DNA of 12,004 nucleotides from Patescibacteria group bacterium (GCA_018821685.1 JAHJLO010000054.1:1-12004); one strand, 5' to 3'. Shown: positions 1 through 7,826, counted from the first letter of the stretch. Notes: a model not told the origin generated them from the sequence alone. Translations and numbers: made by a program.

Positions 1-27
1 AACGACTTTGTCGTTGTGGATTTTTTT
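1..27. terminator. Partial hairpin with T tract at the left edge
   Basis: AACGAC and GTCGTT (1-6 and 10-15) form a 6-bp stem around a TTT loop, with a run of seven T at 21-27. The stem may continue to the left: GTGG at 16-19 would pair with CCAC if that lies just before the window. It sits about 25 bases past the MFS stop codon. The T run lies on the plus side, so it best fits a terminator for a plus-strand gene entering from the left, possibly acting in both directions. The cut at the window edge limits confidence. Confidence 0.4.
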
Positions 28-52
28 AATTTGGTTTATCTGAATTTTAGAG

Positions 53-1207
53 TTATTTAGTATCAACTAATTTAAGTCCATGTCCTAGTCCTAAAACAAT
101 AATTATTGTTCCTAGTATAACAAACAAATAATGAATATCTATAAATACTAACAATAAACTCGCTAGCAAAGGTCCTATTATGTAGGCAATTGGCCGTGTC
201 ATTCTAAAGAAACCTAAGATATTAGTGTCTGAGCTTTTAATTTTCTTAAAGAAGTAGCTTTCCGTGGTTATTTCAACCATGCTTGCTCCTATACGTGTTA
301 CAAATAAAAGAGCTGCCCAAACAACAGGACTGGTTGATGTTACAAAAGTTAAATAGGCTGTAGATAGACCCATTATGATAAACCCTATATTTAACATTTC
401 TTTTTCACCGAATCTATCATCCGCTAATTTCCCCAAAGGCATTTCTAATAGTGGGAAAGGAAGAAGCATTATTGTGAAAATGATACCGATGGTACTCCAT
501 GAAAAACCAATGTGTTGATGGAGATAAATTGGCGTGTAGATAACCATCCACGAATAAAAGAATTTCAATAAAAGGTTTGATACAAATATTTTGTGAACAT
601 TTTTTCTAGACCAAACAGTTTTAAGTGTCTCCCAAAAAGGGGTTCTGCTGTATTCTGGGTCTTCAAAATTTTTAAAGTTTCTGAATAGTAGATATATTAT
701 GGGAAGTAAAATAAATGATGCTAATGTATATATTTTCCAATAATCACCGTTTGTAAGGACTAAACCTGCAATTATGGGAGCCATCACCCAAGCTGTATTT
801 CTCGCTGATAAATATGTTCCCCGTATGTTTCCAGTACTGTCGTCGCTTGAAAAATGTTCGAGAAAGACATCAAAATTGAAAGTGATTGCCGTGGTAAGGA
901 TTAAATAAATAAGAAAAACAATTCCTGTTAGTAGTGGAGAAGATGAAAAGGCAATAGTGGTTAGTGCTATCATTTTTGTAATTAAAAATAATAATGTTAT
1001 TTTAAAATTACCTAATTTCCTCAATGCTACAGGCATCCAAACAAGCATTATCATTGAGAGGATGGAAGCTAGGGTGTAAACAAAACCAACATTTTTTTCT
1101 GAAACAAGGTTGCTCAAAAAAGTTGAGTTTATGTAAGTCGGAATAGCCAAACTAAAGGCAAAAAGAAACCCCATTAAATATATTGTAAGAATGTGTTGTT
1201 TATTCAT
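53..1207 (-). CDS. MFS family transporter (substrate unknown)
   Basis: A 384-residue integral membrane protein of the major facilitator superfamily, presumably a proton- or solute-coupled secondary carrier in the cytoplasmic membrane. Hydrophobic segments run through the whole length in a pattern consistent with about 12 helices, split by a hydrophilic central loop near residues 178-205. A motif-A-like loop, GKLADDRFGEKE, lies at 259-270 in the second half; the equivalent first-half loop (about 60-69, with RKLGNFK) is degenerate. Length is normal for the family. The ATG at 1207 is the first start of the frame and leads directly into helix 1, but no Shine-Dalgarno sequence precedes it. The gene has its own promoter about 110 bases upstream and is separated from rnj by a strong terminator, so it is probably transcribed alone. 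Nothing in the sequence fixes the substrate: drug efflux and sugar or metabolite export are all possible. Confidence 0.85.
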   Translation of the reverse strand: MNKQHILTIYLMGFLFAFSLAIPTYINSTFLSNLVSEKNVGFVYTLASILSMIMLVWMPVALRKLGNFKITLLFLITKMIALTTIAFSSSPLLTGIVFLIYLILTTAITFNFDVFLEHFSSDDSTGNIRGTYLSARNTAWVMAPIIAGLVLTNGDYWKIYTLASFILLPIIYLLFRNFKNFEDPEYSRTPFWETLKTVWSRKNVHKIFVSNLLLKFFYSWMVIYTPIYLHQHIGFSWSTIGIIFTIMLLPFPLLEMPLGKLADDRFGEKEMLNIGFIIMGLSTAYLTFVTSTSPVVWAALLFVTRIGASMVEITTESYFFKKIKSSDTNILGFFRMTRPIAYIIGPLLASLLLVFIDIHYLFVILGTIIIVLGLGHGLKLVDTK

Positions 1208-1295
1208 TTCGTTGGAAGTCGGAAATAATAAGGAATTTATTGCCGTATCTTATTAACTTTTAATTTTTATAAAATCCCCCTGCCCAAACAAATTT

Positions 1296-1316
1296 TAGTG
1301 GAATCCATGTCCACTA
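1296..1316. repeat. 7-bp inverted repeat over the MFS transcription start (candidate operator)
   Basis: TAGTGGA (1296-1302) and TCCACTA (1310-1316) form a perfect inverted repeat with a 7-base spacer. It touches the last base of the proposed -10 box and is centred near the expected transcription start of the MFS gene. That position suits a repressor site. The same sequence could instead form a small hairpin at the 5' end of the mRNA. No regulator gene is visible nearby. Confidence 0.35.
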
Positions 1317-1344
1317 TTATAACAATTTAACTTTAGATTGCCAC
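1316..1344 (-). promoter_or_regulatory. Promoter of the MFS gene
   Basis: Read on the minus strand, a perfect TATAAT (1321-1316) lies 17 bases downstream of GTGGCA (1344-1339), which matches the TTGACA consensus at four of six positions. The predicted start near 1309 leaves a leader of about 100 bases. No other good -10 box lies closer to the ATG. Confidence 0.5.
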
Positions 1345-1347
1345 GTC

Positions 1348-1404
1348 ATTAAAAAAATAAAAGAGCAGGAAACTTTTAGTTTTCTGCTCTTTTATTTTTT
1401 TAAT
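1348..1404 (-). terminator. Intrinsic terminator of rnj (near-symmetrical, possibly bidirectional)
   Basis: A very long hairpin is centred at 1376. The core AAAAGAGCAG (1359-1368) pairs with CTGCTCTTTT (1384-1393), and pairing extends inward to a 3-base loop with one G-T pair and outward through A and T runs to 1348/1404. It lies about 30 bases beyond the rnj stop. Read on the minus strand it ends in a U-rich tract from the 1351-1357 A run, and the plus strand has the same property. It isolates rnj from the MFS gene. Confidence 0.85.
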
Positions 1405-1435
1405 TTAAGCAATCACGTAGATTGAAAATAATTCT

Positions 1436-3253
1436 TTAGACTCCTAATACTACGGGAATAACGATAGGTCTCTTGTCTGTTTTCTTTAGCAAGAACCTAC
1501 CAATGTTGTCAGTTATGTCTTTTTTGATTATATCGAAATCGATAGGCTTCATTCCTTTAGCATCGTCTTCTACCGTTTTCTTTACAAGATTTCTGGACTG
1601 TTGAAGCATTTCTTGAGACTCTCTTAAATAAACAAAACCTCTCGAAATAATGTCGGGTGATTTTCGTAATTTACCTGTCTTAAGGTCGATTGTGGCAATA
1701 ACAACGAAAATTCCGTCTTGAGCAAGTGTCTGTCTGTCTCGAATAACAACTTCCTGCATATCTCCAATAGAAAATCCATCTACCATAATTACATTTGAAG
1801 GAGCTTTTTCTTTGATGATTTTCATTACAGTTCCTTTTTCTTGGATTTCTATAATTGAACCATTATCAGGAACAACGATGTTTTCTTCTTTCACTATCCC
1901 GTTTTCCTTTGCTGCTTGTGCATGAACTTTTAACATTGAGTGGTTTCCATAACTAGGCATAAAATATTTAGCCCCGACCATTTTAGCCGCCCACATTAAC
2001 TCACCCTGTCTTCCGTGACCTCCTGAGTGGATATCAGAAACTTTATAGTGAATTATCTTTAAATCGTGTCGATAAAGATTATCCATTAATTTCCTGACAC
2101 TTATTTCATTTCCAGGGACAACGGAAGAGGAGAGAACTACCGTGTCTCTTTTATTTAATTGAATAAATTTATGTTTTTTATTGGCCATTCTCATAAGAGC
2201 CGCAAACTCTTCTCCTTGGGCACCTGTTGCTAGAACCAGAATTCTGTCTGGAGGAAATTGATTCATATCCTTTGCTTGAATCAGAGTACCTTCTTTGGGA
2301 ATTAGAAGCCCTGCAATTTTTGCTATTTCTAAGTTTGTTTTGATGCTTCTTCCTTCGAGAACAACTTTCTTGTTGTATTTTTCCGCCATTTCTATGATAG
2401 AAATCAATCGGTGAAATTGAGAAGCAAAAGCACCAATTATTAATCTTCCTGAAGCATTTTTTATTATCTCTTCGATGTTAGATTGGATATATTTTTCTGG
2501 AATAGAAAAACCTTGCATCTCTGCGTTTGTTGAATCCGAAATAAATAGAAGGTTGTTGTCTTTACCTATTTCACCCCAATTATCATATTCTTTTTGGGTA
2601 GGAACTTCGTTAACGTGTTCAAGTTTATAGTCTCCTGAAATAACAATGTTTCCGTGAGGAGTTTCCACTGATACTCCCATTGAGTCAGGAATTGAATGGG
2701 CTACTTCAAAGAATTTGATACCTAATTTTCCAAGTCTTAGTTTTTCTTTCGGTTTTACTGTCTTTATGTCAATTTCTGCTAGGTGTGGAAATTCTGTCAT
2801 TCTTTTCTTAATTAGCAAGGTAGCAATATTTCCTGCATATATAGGAGGGTTGCCTATTTCGTGAATGATATAGGGAATCGCAGCAATATGGTCTAAGTGA
2901 CCGTGAGTGATAATTAAAGCCCTAATCTTATGTTTATTTTGTTCAAGATATTTCGTGTTGGGGATAATATAATCAATTCCGGGAGTTTCTTCCGATACAA
3001 ACTGAAAACCACAGTCAAAAACTAAGATATCATCTCCGTATTCAACTACTGTCATATTTTGACCAACTTCTTCAACTCCTCCGAGAGGAATAATTCTAAT
3101 ATTTCCTTCGGCAATCGGAGTTACTTTTGGGTCTTGTCTTTTAACGAAAGGCTTTTTAGGAGACTTACGTTTGTTTTTCACTCCCGTCTTTCCTGTGGCG
3201 TTTGTCTTTGTTGTATTATCGCGTCGGATCGGAGCGTTATTTTTTTTAATCAT
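1436..3253 (-). CDS. rnj: Ribonuclease J (beta-CASP metallo-beta-lactamase RNase)
   Basis: A 605-residue RNase J, a zinc-dependent cytoplasmic enzyme with 5'-to-3' exonuclease and endonuclease activity in mRNA decay and rRNA maturation. The metallo-beta-lactamase core carries HGHLDH at 117-122, H186 in AHSIPD and D208 in SGDYK, with the same spacing as B. subtilis RNase J1 (H74, H144, D166). The beta-CASP part has HSGGH at 409-413, the counterpart of the phosphate-binding and catalytic HxSGH. The C-terminal domain ends in RPIVIPVVLGV, as usual for the family. Two oddities: the residue 22 positions after H413, where J1 has metal ligand H390 in PVHGE, is Y435 in PSYGNH; and about 45 basic, Asn/Thr-rich residues precede the catalytic domain. 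The ATG at 3253 has no Shine-Dalgarno sequence. The gene is followed by a strong terminator and appears to have its own promoter. Confidence 0.95.
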   Translation of the reverse strand: MIKKNNAPIRRDNTTKTNATGKTGVKNKRKSPKKPFVKRQDPKVTPIAEGNIRIIPLGGVEEVGQNMTVVEYGDDILVFDCGFQFVSEETPGIDYIIPNTKYLEQNKHKIRALIITHGHLDHIAAIPYIIHEIGNPPIYAGNIATLLIKKRMTEFPHLAEIDIKTVKPKEKLRLGKLGIKFFEVAHSIPDSMGVSVETPHGNIVISGDYKLEHVNEVPTQKEYDNWGEIGKDNNLLFISDSTNAEMQGFSIPEKYIQSNIEEIIKNASGRLIIGAFASQFHRLISIIEMAEKYNKKVVLEGRSIKTNLEIAKIAGLLIPKEGTLIQAKDMNQFPPDRILVLATGAQGEEFAALMRMANKKHKFIQLNKRDTVVLSSSVVPGNEISVRKLMDNLYRHDLKIIHYKVSDIHSGGHGRQGELMWAAKMVGAKYFMPSYGNHSMLKVHAQAAKENGIVKEENIVVPDNGSIIEIQEKGTVMKIIKEKAPSNVIMVDGFSIGDMQEVVIRDRQTLAQDGIFVVIATIDLKTGKLRKSPDIISRGFVYLRESQEMLQQSRNLVKKTVEDDAKGMKPIDFDIIKKDITDNIGRFLLKKTDKRPIVIPVVLGV

Positions 3254-3314
3254 GTTTTAAATTGTATTGCTCGTCTCAACGAGTCTTTTAAGTTGTTAAT
3301 AATTTTTAATGAGG

Positions 3315-3320
3315 ATTATA
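3315..3320 (-). promoter_or_regulatory. -10 box of a candidate rnj promoter
   Basis: A perfect TATAAT on the minus strand lies about 60 bases before the rnj ATG. The -35 region is only A-rich and matches the consensus poorly. A second, weaker option is TACAAT at 3266-3261, which would start transcription almost exactly at the ATG. Between the two is a small hairpin, CTCGT/ACGAG at 3270-3274 and 3279-3283. Either promoter would let rnj be transcribed separately from the topA-secG unit. Confidence 0.4.
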
Positions 3321-3360
3321 TAAAAATAAACCAAAACTTTTTTCATTTATTTTTATATAA
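3316..3360. repeat. 15-bp perfect A/T inverted repeat in the gap before rnj
   Basis: TTATATAAAAATAAA (3316-3330) is repeated inverted without mismatch at 3346-3360, around a 15-base spacer. The right end overlaps the rnj -10 box when read on the minus strand. It lies between the stop of the binding-protein gene (3406) and rnj. With stems of only A and T it would be a weak terminator for the upstream gene. It could also be a protein-binding or DNA-melting site. Confidence 0.45.
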
Positions 3361-3405
3361 CCCGGACGACGTAACTGTATGTTTGTTTCCTGTATTTTTT
3401 AATAA

Positions 3406-5160
3406 TTAATTGTTTTTATTAGCGAAGAATTTCCATACTGTGTCAGTTTTAATATACCAATTTTGAATATCTAAAAATCTTTCTGAAGGGATTGTTATTT
3501 GACCCAATGAAACACCTTTTATTTTTTCTGAAATTATATATATAAAGTCTGGAGAATAAATAAATACTGCAGGGACATCTTTTGCAATTTCTTCTTGAAA
3601 TTTTTTATATTTTTCTAATCGTGAATCATTTTCATGGAGAGACCTCGCTTCGTCAAGAAGTTTATCTGTTGTTATATTTGCATAAAGTGCAATGTTTAAT
3701 CCAGGGTCGTTTCTTTGGGATGAGTGCCAGAAAGCAAATAAATCCATATCACGACCGATAATTTCTCCAAACAATAGGGCATCGTAATCTCTTGATCTAA
3801 TCACGTTTTGATTAAGGTCTCCAATTTCAAATATCTGAATATTTACTTTGGCCCCTATTTGTTCCCAATTTTCTTTTATAATATTTACCGCAGATTTAAG
3901 TTCAGGAGCGTCTGATGTTGAAATAGTAAAACTTAAAGGGGTTGTAACTTTCTTTATGGTTTTCTCCCTGATATTTGTTTCTTCGTTTAACTCCCATCCA
4001 TTTTCTTCAAGCATTTCAATTGCTTCTTCTGGATTAGACTGGGGTGTTTCGATTGTTCTATCAAAATATTTAGATGAAGGGGGAATGGGGCTACTTATGG
4101 CAATTCCATATCCATTTAAAATTTCATTAACAATTTTTTCCCTATCTATTGCTTTATTCAAAGCTTTTCGAACTTCAATATTAGTAAAAACTTCGTTTTG
4201 ATTTTGGTTAAAGAATACTCCGAAAATTCTTGGAAGAGGTGTTCTTTCTATTCTAACTTTTTCGTTTGATAACTCCTCAGTTTTTTCAGGAGAGATCGTA
4301 TTTATATTTTCGATATTTCCTTTTTTATAGTTATCAATTAAAGAATCTTCATTTGGATAAAAGTTCATTTTTATTTTTGAAATGTAGGGTTCTCTTAAAG
4401 AATATTTACTAAAAGATTTAAGATTGTACTGTTCCAATATTCCAGAAGAATTTCTTACGATACTCTTAATTTTATAAGGACCGGAACCAATGGGCTCTAT
4501 ATTAAATTGGCTAAAAGCAAATTGTTCAGGTTCTATTTCTCCCCAAATATGTTTCGGAAGGATTCCTAAAGTTGTGTTTTCTAAGAAAGGGGAGTAGGGA
4601 TTATTGAGAATAAATCGGATTTCTTTTTCGCTTATTGTTTCGACAGTAACTCCGTCCCAGTTTGCTCTTTTTTGGCTTTTTATAATGTTATCTTGGGATG
4701 ATTTTATTGTAAATTCAATATCTGCTGTTGTTACAGGTTTGTTGTCATGAAAATAAATGTTGTCCTTTAATATAAAGGTATAGATTAAACCGTCTTCGGA
4801 AATATTATATTCTTTTGCTAAATCTGGAATAAGGGTTCCTTCTGGGGTTGCTTTTAATAAACCTGAATAAATAAGTGTTGTTAAGTCCCTGTCGGAGTTT
4901 GAAGTTGCCAGTAATGGATTTATAAATCTTGGTGATCCTATAACTCCTTCTGATAAACTACCTCCTCTGGTTGGTATTTCAACTAAAAAATGTTTATTGA
5001 TTTGGTAAAGCATTGTTGCTGTACTAAAAAGTAAAGCAAAGGAAAAAAGTCCTAACACTGTTTTTTCTGTAAGGCTTAATGATTTTATTGAGTCACCTGC
5101 TTTATTTAATCCACGTATATTAAACCTATGCGTGAATAATTTTTTTATCTGTGATTTCAC
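3406..5160 (-). CDS. Membrane-anchored family 5 (peptide-type) ABC substrate-binding protein
   Basis: A 584-residue extracytoplasmic solute-binding protein of the SBP_bac_5 (DppA/OppA-like) family, whose members bind peptides or other solutes and hand them to an ABC permease. After about 30 cytoplasmic, basic residues comes one hydrophobic helix (about 34-54), then the binding domain. Family hallmarks are IPTRGGSLSEGVIGSPRFIN (62-81), LIYSGLLK (97-103 region), FHDNKPVTTADIEF (137-150) and a late region with LDEARSLHENDSRLEKYKKF. There is no lipobox cysteine, so it is probably held by an uncleaved signal anchor. The start is GTG at 5160, with no Shine-Dalgarno sequence. No permease or ATPase gene is in the window, so the partner is unknown. 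It follows secG after 51 bases and probably shares its transcript. The ligand cannot be read from the sequence. Confidence 0.88.
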   Translation of the reverse strand: MKSQIKKLFTHRFNIRGLNKAGDSIKSLSLTEKTVLGLFSFALLFSTATMLYQINKHFLVEIPTRGGSLSEGVIGSPRFINPLLATSNSDRDLTTLIYSGLLKATPEGTLIPDLAKEYNISEDGLIYTFILKDNIYFHDNKPVTTADIEFTIKSSQDNIIKSQKRANWDGVTVETISEKEIRFILNNPYSPFLENTTLGILPKHIWGEIEPEQFAFSQFNIEPIGSGPYKIKSIVRNSSGILEQYNLKSFSKYSLREPYISKIKMNFYPNEDSLIDNYKKGNIENINTISPEKTEELSNEKVRIERTPLPRIFGVFFNQNQNEVFTNIEVRKALNKAIDREKIVNEILNGYGIAISSPIPPSSKYFDRTIETPQSNPEEAIEMLEENGWELNEETNIREKTIKKVTTPLSFTISTSDAPELKSAVNIIKENWEQIGAKVNIQIFEIGDLNQNVIRSRDYDALLFGEIIGRDMDLFAFWHSSQRNDPGLNIALYANITTDKLLDEARSLHENDSRLEKYKKFQEEIAKDVPAVFIYSPDFIYIISEKIKGVSLGQITIPSERFLDIQNWYIKTDTVWKFFANKNN

Positions 5161-5180
5161 AATAATATAAGTAATAAGAG

Positions 5181-5202
5181 AACTAAAAAAATATTTTTAG
5201 TT
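5181..5202. repeat. A/T hairpin between secG and the binding-protein gene
   Basis: AACTAAAAA (5181-5189) pairs with TTTTTAGTT (5194-5202) around a 4-base loop. With a single G-C pair the 9-bp stem is weak. It lies just after the secG stop codon, which itself sits in the palindrome GTTATATAAC (5211-5220). It may cause partial attenuation or be a by-product of base composition. Confidence 0.3.
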
Positions 5203-5211
5203 TTTAAGAGG

Positions 5212-5481
5212 TTATATAACCAAAGCTAAGAAAGTCGAAGCGACAAATAAAATAGCAATAATAATAGTGGCATTAAATAAAGTTTTTTCTAACCCTCTTC
5301 GTGTGTGTCCTGCTGAAAAGTCATCTCCTCCACCAAAAGCCCCCCCAAGGCTATTTCCTGTCTGTTGTAACAATATTGACCCTACGAGAAGCACTGATAA
5401 CAGCATTTGTACGTAAGGAAGTATATTTACTAAGTTTTCCATTGCTAATATAGTAACAATTTCCCCCAAAAAAGCAAGCAT
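5212..5481 (-). CDS. secG: Preprotein translocase subunit SecG
   Basis: An 89-residue membrane protein, the small accessory subunit of the SecYEG channel that stimulates SecA-driven export. It has the SecG layout: helix 1 (about 22-39) ending in ILLQQ, a glycine-rich loop (GNSLGGAFGGGDDF, about 42-55), the basic RRGLEK stretch, and helix 2 (about 69-88) ending almost at the C-terminus. The first ATG (5481) and the ATG at 5442 (M14, MENLVNILPY) are both possible. The shorter 76-residue form looks more like typical SecG, which starts directly with helix 1, while the extra 13 residues are hydrophobic. Neither start has a Shine-Dalgarno sequence; a GGGGGA run lies about 20 bases before the second ATG, too far to count. 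It sits 34 bases after topA and is probably co-transcribed with it. Confidence 0.88.
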   Translation of the reverse strand: MLAFLGEIVTILAMENLVNILPYVQMLLSVLLVGSILLQQTGNSLGGAFGGGDDFSAGHTRRGLEKTLFNATIIIAILFVASTFLALVI

Positions 5482-5515
5482 TAATCTTTAGATAAGCTCG
5501 GCTCGTTAAGGGTTT

Positions 5516-7711
5516 TTATTTTTTAGGAGATGGTTTTTTTGTATCGCCCAACCTATCTGGTCTGTGATTTAAACAGGTTTTGTCTGAACATCTTTCTGGA
5601 ATAGTTTTTGTCCCTTCCATCATAAGTTTTCCACACATGTGACAGAGATTCCCTGTGGGTTTTGCTTTGATTGCTAATTTACAATCTGGGTAATTTGAAC
5701 AAGAATAAAATTCTCCAAAACGACCCATTCGTTTTGTTAGAAGTCCGTCTTTACATTCTGTACACTTAACCCCTGTTGAGTTTTTCTTTTCTAATTCGGG
5801 ATCTTTCCCTATATATTTACATTTGGGATAATTTGAACAAGCAATAAATCTTCCAAATTTACCATCTCTTTCAATAAGAGGGCTGGCACATTTTGGGCAA
5901 GGTTCTCCTGTTTCTTTAGGTCCTTCTAATTCCTCACCTTCAATTGTTCGAGCTCCCTTACAATCTGGGAATTTCGCACAACTCATAAACTTACCATTTT
6001 TTGCAAGTTTGATTACCATTGGTCCTTTACATTCAGGACATTTAAATTCAGTTGGGGCATCCCCTAGATTTGTTATCTTTTCGATACTTTCTTTTGCTTT
6101 GATATCTTTTGTGAAAGGATCATAAAAATCTTTTAGAGTCTTTATGTATTCACTTTTACCATCAGCAATTTCATCGAGCTCATTTTCCATGTCAGCAGTG
6201 AAAGAATCGCTGATGTATTTTTCAAAATGTTTTTCTAGGAATGTACTAACAACCTCACCAGTATCTGTGGGGTGAAGGGAGGTATTTATTTTTTCAACAT
6301 AACCCCTGTCTTTTAGGGTTTTTATAATAGCCGCATATGTACTTGGACGACCAATACCTCTTTTTTCAAGTTCTTTTACAAGTCCTGCCTCTGAATATCT
6401 TTGAGGAGGTTGGGTTTCTTTGTCTTCAACGTTCATTTGGAGTAAATCAATATTTTCTCCGACTGTGACTTTTGGTAATTCCACATCTTCGCCTCGAGCT
6501 TGAGGGTCGGCGGAAAGCCAACCGTCGAAAAGAACACGAGAACCATTTATATTAAATTCCGGGATATTTTCTTTGTTTCCAATTTTTGCTACGACTTTTG
6601 AGCGTAAAATTTTTGCATCTGACATCTGGGAAGCAACAGTTCTTTTCCAAATAAGTTCGTACAATCTTTTTTGTTCTTCAGTTGCTCCTTTAATTTCTTT
6701 ACTGGCGTCTGTTGGGCGTACCGCCTCGTGGGCTTCTTGAGCATTTTTGCTTTTTGTTTTATAAACGCGAGCTTCTACATAATCTTTTCCGTATTTTTTG
6801 GTGATAACATCAAGGATTTGGCTTTGGGCAACTTTACTTAAAGTATTGCTGTCAGTTCTCATATAGGTAATATAACCGGCTTCATAAAGTTTTTGTGCCA
6901 CACCCATTGTTTTGCTAGGAGCAAAACCAAGTCTTGAACTGGCTGCTTGTTGCAATGTTGAAGTTGTGAACGGGGCTTTAGGTGTTCTTTTTGCTTCGGT
7001 TTCTTTTAAATCTTCAATTTTCCAAATTTCATTATTTCCAGCCTTGAGAATTCTTTCGACTTCTTTTTTATCTCGGGGCTCATCTGCGCACTTTAATATA
7101 AAAGTATTTCCAGCTTTTGTTTTTACATCAGCTGTAATAACCCAAAAATCTTCAGGGATGAATGCGTTAATTTCTCTTTCTTTTTCAACAATAATTCTAA
7201 GAGCAGGGGATTGAACTCGTCCAGCAGAAAGACCATAACGAACCTTTTTCCAAATAAGACCACTTAAATCATAACCGAAAAGCCTGTCCAAAACCCTTCT
7301 AGCTTCTTGGGCTGTTTTTAGATTCATGTCGATTTCTCGAGGTGTTTTCAGGGCTTCTTTTATAGCACCTTCTGTAATTTCATTGAAAGCAACTCTCGTA
7401 ATAGGTTTTTTTGAACTTTTGAGAATTTCGTATAGGTGCCAAGCAATAGCTTCTCCTTCACGGTCGGGGTCAGGCGATAGAATGATTTCATCTGATTGCT
7501 TTGCCAATTTTTTTAAATCGGCAATAACTTTTTCTTTTCCTTTAATTGTTTCGTAATGAGGGATAAAACCTCCTTCTATGTCGAGAGCTGCTTTATTAGA
7601 TTTAGGTAAATCACGAATATGCCCCACAGATGATGTGACGGTGTACCCACTTCCTAAATATTTATTTATAGTCTTAGCTTTCGCTGGTGACTCTACTATA
7701 AGTAGTTTCAT
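5516..7711 (-). CDS. topA: DNA topoisomerase I (type IA), TopA
   Basis: A 731-residue type IA topoisomerase, which relaxes negative supercoils by transient cleavage of one strand. The Toprim domain starts at the N-terminus (LLIVESPAKAKTI, 3-15, with catalytic E7) and carries the DPDREGE metal motif at 81-87 (D81, D83, E85). GRVQSPAL lies at 164-171. The active-site tyrosine is Y283 in GYITYMRTDS, with R285 matching the conserved arginine of the E. coli enzyme. RGIGRPSTYA (451-460) is also typical. The tail has C4 zinc fingers at C558/C561/C578/C584, C605/C608/C625/C631 and C650/C653/C671/C677, then a fourth cysteine set C690/C693/C708/C713 and a short lysine-rich end. Length is normal. The ATG at 7711 has no Shine-Dalgarno sequence, and the likely promoter lies so close that the mRNA leader may be only about 7 bases. 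It heads the topA-secG-binding protein unit. Confidence 0.97.
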   Translation of the reverse strand: MKLLIVESPAKAKTINKYLGSGYTVTSSVGHIRDLPKSNKAALDIEGGFIPHYETIKGKEKVIADLKKLAKQSDEIILSPDPDREGEAIAWHLYEILKSSKKPITRVAFNEITEGAIKEALKTPREIDMNLKTAQEARRVLDRLFGYDLSGLIWKKVRYGLSAGRVQSPALRIIVEKEREINAFIPEDFWVITADVKTKAGNTFILKCADEPRDKKEVERILKAGNNEIWKIEDLKETEAKRTPKAPFTTSTLQQAASSRLGFAPSKTMGVAQKLYEAGYITYMRTDSNTLSKVAQSQILDVITKKYGKDYVEARVYKTKSKNAQEAHEAVRPTDASKEIKGATEEQKRLYELIWKRTVASQMSDAKILRSKVVAKIGNKENIPEFNINGSRVLFDGWLSADPQARGEDVELPKVTVGENIDLLQMNVEDKETQPPQRYSEAGLVKELEKRGIGRPSTYAAIIKTLKDRGYVEKINTSLHPTDTGEVVSTFLEKHFEKYISDSFTADMENELDEIADGKSEYIKTLKDFYDPFTKDIKAKESIEKITNLGDAPTEFKCPECKGPMVIKLAKNGKFMSCAKFPDCKGARTIEGEELEGPKETGEPCPKCASPLIERDGKFGRFIACSNYPKCKYIGKDPELEKKNSTGVKCTECKDGLLTKRMGRFGEFYSCSNYPDCKLAIKAKPTGNLCHMCGKLMMEGTKTIPERCSDKTCLNHRPDRLGDTKKPSPKK

Positions 7712-7724
7712 AATGATTTTTCAC

Positions 7725-7751
7725 AGTATAACAGATTGATTATTTTTGCAA
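7725..7751 (-). promoter_or_regulatory. Promoter of topA
   Basis: On the minus strand, TATACT (7730-7725) is preceded by TG one base upstream, making an extended -10 box. TTGCAA (7751-7746) lies 15 bases upstream as a possible -35. Transcription would start near 7718, about 7 bases before the topA ATG, giving a nearly leaderless mRNA. Confidence 0.5.
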
Positions 7752-7826
7752 GTCGGATAACATTTCTTGAGTTTATAGTTTACAGAAAGAAGTATTTTAG
7801 AGAAGCTAAAACCCACCCTTTATCTA

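Noticed and set aside
3059..3409. Plus-strand open frame of 116 codons across the start of rnj
   Set aside because: It lies mostly antisense to the conserved N-terminal part of RNase J, has no ribosome binding site, and its protein has no recognisable pattern.
5181..5202. Full transcription terminator between secG and the binding-protein gene
   Set aside because: The stem has a single G-C pair and no following U tract on the minus strand, unlike the four clear terminators in this window.
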